Of a DNA stretch of 27,573 bases, positions 24,149 through 27,573 are shown one piece after another; within the stretch, counting starts at the first letter, position 1, and the number at the start of each line of letters is the position of its first letter. The position numbers and the translations under genes are program-made. The stretch is from NCBI GenBank assembly GCA_913045265.1, contig CAJWQX010000042.1, positions 1 through 27,573 of the forward strand, read 5' to 3'. The notes under the pieces were generated by a model. The model was given only the letters and a program-made list of their open reading frames with translations, was not told the DNA's origin and made no database searches. The stretch is from UBA11889 sp002313255. GTDB lineage: Bacteria > Pseudomonadota > Gammaproteobacteria > Pseudomonadales > Azotimanducaceae.

Positions 24149-25153
24149 CTAAACGCGGTAGATACGTGCGGCGGTCCCGTAAAACAGGGCATGCTTTTCG
24201 TCTTCTGAAAAATTCGCAACGATCTTCTTCAAACCATTCCACAGCACTTGATAGGAAATAGATAAACGGTCGACTGGGAAATTACTTTCAAACATGCACC
24301 TTTGTGGTCCGAAACATTCGATCGTGTGTAGATAATACGGACGCTGCGCTTCCGCGAATTCGTCCGAAGACGGCGGATTATTGTTCTTATCCCAGCCAAA
24401 TCCGTTATCGGGCATAGCCATGCCCCCCAATTTAGCGTGTACGTTCGGGCATCCAGCGATTTCCGCGATATCCTTTTTCCATCGCTCAAATATTTCGTCC
24501 TTGCGCCCAGCATAAGCACCGACACCGAGGGGTGTACCAAAGTGATCGAGGATCATGGTAGTGCCGGGTACTGCTCGAGCTAAGGCAAGGTAATCCTGAT
24601 TTTGGTGAAAGAAGTGCCAGGTATCGTACGTGTAGCCCATTCGTCCAAGCGTCATCAACCCTTCACGAAAATCGTCTCGGCTATAAGGACAAGGCCGCCG
24701 CCCGCCTGCATTGGTCAAAGTCCCGGTATCATCGGAGGGGCCAGCGTGTCTGATCCCGCGAAAGAGCCCGTTACCGGCCTGCTCATGCGCGACAAGCACC
24801 TCCTCGACCCCGGACCCCAGAGTCATGTTGGCGTGTCCGACGATGCCAGCGATGGTCGCACGATTCGGCTCTTTTCGACTTTCGGCAGCGATTTCGGCAA
24901 CGTATTCCGTCTCGCCAATGGGTTTTAGGTGGGAGGGCCCTTCGGTTCGATACTCGGAATGACAATCGACAAAAATGGTTTTTTCGATGTTGTGACCGGA
25001 ATCGGTATCGGCCCAAAGATTGGCCAATTCATAAGTACCCCACAAGGAAGCCGTCTTCCAAAGATGGTGGTGTGTGTCGATGATGGAGCGCTCGGGATCC
25101 ACAATATCCTCACTCACCGACGCCAACCATTCTTCCGAGCCAGGAATCGCCAT
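24149..25153 (-). CDS. Amidohydrolase family (2-pyrone-4,6-dicarboxylate-lactonase-like)
   Basis: The 334-residue TIM-barrel metal-dependent hydrolase matches the amidohydrolase 2 type (PF04909). Marks: SIIDTHHHLW (H28-x-H30 metal pair), DHFGTP in the middle barrel, and CMFESNFPVDR near the C-terminus with the metal/catalytic Asp. Such enzymes open lactones or decarboxylate acids. I chose ATG at 25153 because GGGAGAGG (complement of 25156-25163) lies two to three bases upstream; the longer TTG start at 25165 has no clear ribosome site. It sits in a minus-strand run with a secreted small protein upstream and an alpha/beta hydrolase downstream. Its substrate is not predictable. Confidence 0.88.
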   Translation of the reverse strand: MAIPGSEEWLASVSEDIVDPERSIIDTHHHLWKTASLWGTYELANLWADTDSGHNIEKTIFVDCHSEYRTEGPSHLKPIGETEYVAEIAAESRKEPNRATIAGIVGHANMTLGSGVEEVLVAHEQAGNGLFRGIRHAGPSDDTGTLTNAGGRRPCPYSRDDFREGLMTLGRMGYTYDTWHFFHQNQDYLALARAVPGTTMILDHFGTPLGVGAYAGRKDEIFERWKKDIAEIAGCPNVHAKLGGMAMPDNGFGWDKNNNPPSSDEFAEAQRPYYLHTIECFGPQRCMFESNFPVDRLSISYQVLWNGLKKIVANFSEDEKHALFYGTAARIYRV

Positions 25154-25241
25154 CACCTCTCCCAACGGAACTTCGTCATAAGAACCGGTCGATTAGAACG
25201 CGGAACTGGCCTCGACGGTACCCTGAATCCGAATCAATAGC

Positions 25242-25628
25242 TTATTCAGCTCGCACGCTATCGCGATTACGCATGACCAAAATGGTCAATCGATCACCGA
25301 TCGCACAACCCATAATTTCGCATGCATGACCAAAACTGATCGCGATCTTTAAGTGGTCGTCCTCTAGGAGACCTAGCCATTCCCCGGTAGCCACGTCGCC
25401 GTACGTTTCAACAAAGGTCGCGTCAACGCGAGCGCCTTTATGTTCAATAACCATGCGTGTGCCAATAGCCACGCCGAGCTGATTCCATTCCATCGCGGAG
25501 ACAGAGGTGCGTACGTTCGCGTATTCATGGTCAACGCCTATAACGGATGCAGTTAAGACCAATTCCTCCGCATGCGCGAACGAACACAAAAGCAGTCCCA
25601 AACCAAGAACGATCCAACCCCTCTTCAA
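25242..25628 (-). CDS. Secreted protein resembling the C-terminal domain of SAM hydroxide adenosyltransferase
   Basis: The 128-residue protein has a signal peptide (hydrophobic 6-16, cleavage AHA at 20). The mature ~108 residues follow, by eye, the pattern of the SAM hydrolase/fluorinase C-domain (DUF62/SAM_HAT_C): IGVDHEYANV, then ETYGDVATGEWL, a LLEDDHLKIAISFGHACEIMG helix and CAIGDRLTI. The N-terminal adenosyl-binding domain is absent. This is a comparison from memory, not a search. Start TTG at 25628 has GGGAGAG about eight bases upstream and no in-frame ATG. It lies 56 bp after the GDH3-like gene and 88 bp before the amidohydrolase. Binding rather than catalysis is likely; function unknown. 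Confidence 0.68.
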   Translation of the reverse strand: MKRGWIVLGLGLLLCSFAHAEELVLTASVIGVDHEYANVRTSVSAMEWNQLGVAIGTRMVIEHKGARVDATFVETYGDVATGEWLGLLEDDHLKIAISFGHACEIMGCAIGDRLTILVMRNRDSVRAE

Positions 25629-25684
25629 GAGTTTCTCTCCCGTACATCCATCAAGAAACAGGCCTCCGACACGGTTACGGTCCT

Positions 25685-26167
25685 TCAGTCCTCGACATTA
25701 CGATAAACTTGGCCTCGAGCGCGAACGGGATCCAATAATGAAAGGTCGCCGGCGACCACCTCATAGCCTTTGGGAAAGGGCGGTCTTGCTTCCATGCCGA
25801 TCGCTTCCATGACTCGATCGTCTTGGTAATAAAGGGTCACAGTCTGTAGGGCCAGACCCCCTAAAAACTGAGGTTCAGCACCTCGTATCTCATCCAGAAG
25901 CCCCTGTCTGTGGGTTTCCCCAGCATCTCCAAATGCCACTCCGTAAAGATCTTCCGAAACCGCATTCAATCGGTCGAGTTCGGTACGGACCGTATCCAGT
26001 AGCTGGGGATCGGTTTTGGCGATATACCCAAGAACATCCATGTCAGCCGCACTCGGAAAGCGCCCGTCGTCGCTCGCTGGAATAATCATGTCCAATATCG
26101 CGACAAACGTCCGCTGCTGATCGGAATTGAGCGTCGCATCAGAACCAATAATGTCGTCGGAACTCAC
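25685..26167 (-). CDS. Gluconate 2-dehydrogenase subunit 3-like protein
   Basis: The 160-residue, mostly helical protein fits the gluconate-2-dehydrogenase subunit 3 family (PF13618 type): a LNSDQQRTFVAILDMIIPASDDGRFPSAAD start (13-42, hallmark AI.D.IIP..D.PSA..), and the GLLDEI, FLGGLALQTVTLYYQ and PPFPKGYEVV regions at the end. In known systems this small subunit accompanies a GMC-type flavoprotein, with a cytochrome subunit often also present. Here it starts at GTG 26167, eight bases after the GMC stop, so the two form a pair. There is no cytochrome gene inside the window. No Tat or Sec signal is evident in this copy. Confidence 0.85.
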   Translation of the reverse strand: MSSDDIIGSDATLNSDQQRTFVAILDMIIPASDDGRFPSAADMDVLGYIAKTDPQLLDTVRTELDRLNAVSEDLYGVAFGDAGETHRQGLLDEIRGAEPQFLGGLALQTVTLYYQDDRVMEAIGMEARPPFPKGYEVVAGDLSLLDPVRARGQVYRNVED

Positions 26168-26175
26168 CCGTCCCC

Positions 26176-27573
26176 CTAATCAAACAAATTCTCGAGGTTT
26201 CTTTTCATCGAGTCGGCAATGTATAAGGCCACTGCTTGGATCGTCGTGGTTGGATTGACTCCTCCCGACGTCACAAAGACGCTCCCATCGACAATAAAGA
26301 GGTTATGCACGTCGTGGCTACGCCCCCACTCGTTCACCACAGAACGCGAAGCGTCTTTGCCCATTCGAGCCGTACCGAGCAAATGCCAGCCCGCCATGCG
26401 TATAGGAGCATGGGTCTGAATATCCCACGCACCCGCCGCTTTCATAACCTCTGTCCCTTTTTCCAGTCCGTGATCAAGCATCTTCCGGCTGTTTTCGCTC
26501 AAGGTATAGGTAACTTTTGGTGCCGGTATTCCGTTGGAATCCGTCAATTCCGGATCAAGGGTCACCGCGTTGTGCTCCTCGGGTAAGTCCTCACAACAAA
26601 GTCCCAAATTGATCGCCCGATCGAAATGCTTGTCAAAAGCTTCATGATGTCCGATTCCCCAAGGAATTCTTCCTTGCGCAACACCGTTGCGGGCAGTCGC
26701 TACCGGTCCAGCCCCCCGAGTAATCTGCATGTTATATCCGCGCACAAAATCTCGATTCGGATCCGTTTCATAGAACTCCTGACTCAACATACAAGAACCT
26801 TGCGGGCCAAGATGCGACGCCAAGGGCTGATCAAACACGCCACCAACGTGGCCCCATGGATGAAACATCAGATTCTTACCCACGAGACCCGATCGGTTGG
26901 CAAGACCGTTGGGGAAATTACGAGATGTTGAATTTAGTAATAGTCTAGGCGTGCCAACGCCGTTACACGCCATGATCACCACTTCCGCACGTTGGTGATG
27001 TTCAACGCCATCGGCGTCAAAATAGATAGCTCCGGTCGCCATATCGTGCTCATCCACAGTGATTTCGCGAACTCGGCAATCGGTTTTTAGGGCAACACCT
27101 TGACGCAGCGCCATGGGCCAATAGGTAATATCGGCACTGCTTTTTGCGCCCTTCGCGCAGCCTGCGTTGCACGGCCCGAGGTTGACGCATTGCTCACGGC
27201 CTTCATACGGCTTTGTGATAATCGCAGTATCGGAAGGCCACCAGTGCCAACCCAGTTTATTGAATCCACGGCCCATGGTCTCGCCCGACAGCCCAAGTGG
27301 CACAGGCGGAAGAGGGGGTTCGTGGTACGGGTAGGCAGGATCACCAGCAAGACCTGACACACCAATGTTGCGATCGTTTTCGGCAAAGAACGGTTCTAAC
27401 GTTTGATAATCGATGGGCCAGTCATCGGCAACGCCATCTAGGGTGCGCACCCGAAAGTCTGAAGGATGCATTCTCGGGAAATGCGCCGAGTAAAGGATCG
27501 TGCTCCCACCAACCGCATTGAAGTTGGCTACCGCAATAGGCGATTCGTCATCGTTAATTGGGTAGTCGGCGGC
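26176..27573 (-). CDS. GMC-family oxidoreductase (5' partial)
   Basis: The frame stays open to the window edge (34 codons before the first visible ATG at 27471), so the FAD-binding N-terminus lies beyond. Visible: NAVGGSTILYSAHFPRMHPSDF (close to the GMC FAD-proximal signature), an N-L-G-P-C-NAGC segment, ACNGVGTPRLLLNS, the active-site His region WHLLGTARMG and the C-terminal GGVNPTTTIQAVAL motif. The enzyme oxidises an alcohol or sugar using FAD, probably at the membrane face or in the periplasm together with the subunit-3-like protein. The cysteines in CVNLGPCNAGC may be structural. It heads a minus-strand run of at least five genes. Confidence 0.9.
   Translation of the reverse strand, partial: AADYPINDDESPIAVANFNAVGGSTILYSAHFPRMHPSDFRVRTLDGVADDWPIDYQTLEPFFAENDRNIGVSGLAGDPAYPYHEPPLPPVPLGLSGETMGRGFNKLGWHWWPSDTAIITKPYEGREQCVNLGPCNAGCAKGAKSSADITYWPMALRQGVALKTDCRVREITVDEHDMATGAIYFDADGVEHHQRAEVVIMACNGVGTPRLLLNSTSRNFPNGLANRSGLVGKNLMFHPWGHVGGVFDQPLASHLGPQGSCMLSQEFYETDPNRDFVRGYNMQITRGAGPVATARNGVAQGRIPWGIGHHEAFDKHFDRAINLGLCCEDLPEEHNAVTLDPELTDSNGIPAPKVTYTLSENSRKMLDHGLEKGTEVMKAAGAWDIQTHAPIRMAGWHLLGTARMGKDASRSVVNEWGRSHDVHNLFIVDGSVFVTSGGVNPTTTIQAVALYIADSMKRNLENLFD

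Noticed and set aside
1..27573. CRISPR arrays, tRNA/rRNA genes, insertion sequences, integrases
   Set aside because: No regularly spaced short repeats, no cloverleaf-type GGTTCGA-bearing segment with matching arms, and no transposase or integrase motif were seen on either strand. The RCC1-like array is coding.

Overview
The window looks like ordinary chromosomal sequence from a Gram-negative, probably marine or free-living gammaproteobacterium-like organism. This placement is inferred from gene content: TonB-domain proteins, an outer-membrane beta-barrel protein, a lipoprotein, MAPEG and MscS proteins, and a secreted protein with RCC1-like, thrombospondin-3-like and LTDGLL dockerin-like repeats. 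It was not tested by phylogeny. Base composition looks moderate and even, except for a short AT-rich island near 19.9 kb. I see no rRNA, tRNA, CRISPR array, insertion sequence, integrase or phage gene. Genes are packed tightly, and no gene-free stretch exceeds about 220 bp.

Layout. 1-1470: 3' part of a secreted repeat protein. 1580-4753: a luciferase-like flavin oxidoreductase, a small antisense-strand gene, then a TauD/TfdA-type dioxygenase and an SDR that probably share a transcript. 4795-6360 (minus): a MAPEG protein followed by a periplasmic TPR/TonB-C protein. 6581-9253 (plus): a PD-(D/E)XK nuclease with Fe-S-type cysteines, a phytanoyl-CoA dioxygenase-like (PhyH) protein and a VOC protein. 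9291-10819 (minus): a GST-like protein and a hypothetical protein. 10961-12704 (plus): a sialidase-like lipoprotein and a small cysteine-rich secreted protein. 12715-13635 (minus): an esterase. 13833-14981 (plus): an MscS channel. 15059-18736 (minus): TonB-C/TPR protein, PhyH dioxygenase and an extended SDR, probably one operon. 18941-19894: another PhyH protein. 20091-23158 (plus): a class III CoA-transferase translationally coupled to an outer-membrane beta-barrel protein, then a Gfo/Idh/MocA oxidoreductase. 23190-27573 (minus): GMC oxidoreductase (5' end outside the window), its gluconate-2-dehydrogenase-subunit-3-like partner, a small secreted domain resembling the C-terminal half of SAM hydroxide adenosyltransferases, an amidohydrolase and an alpha/beta hydrolase.

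How the genes may work together. The content is dominated by oxidative and hydrolytic enzymes for small organic molecules: four Fe(II)/2-oxoglutarate oxygenases, an LLM flavin enzyme, two SDRs, GMC, Gfo/Idh/MocA, CoA-transferase, amidohydrolase, three hydrolase/esterase-type proteins and GST/VOC detoxification proteins. This suggests a scavenging lifestyle using many unusual substrates, but no single pathway can be reconstructed and no substrate can be named.

No clearly new defence or mobile system is visible. The best leads are two exported TPR proteins carrying TonB-C domains in opposite order with no inner-membrane anchor, the stand-alone secreted SAM-HAT-C-like domain, the PD-(D/E)XK protein with an altered cysteine set, the secreted Cys-paired RCC1-like repeats, and several inverted repeats in 5' regions.
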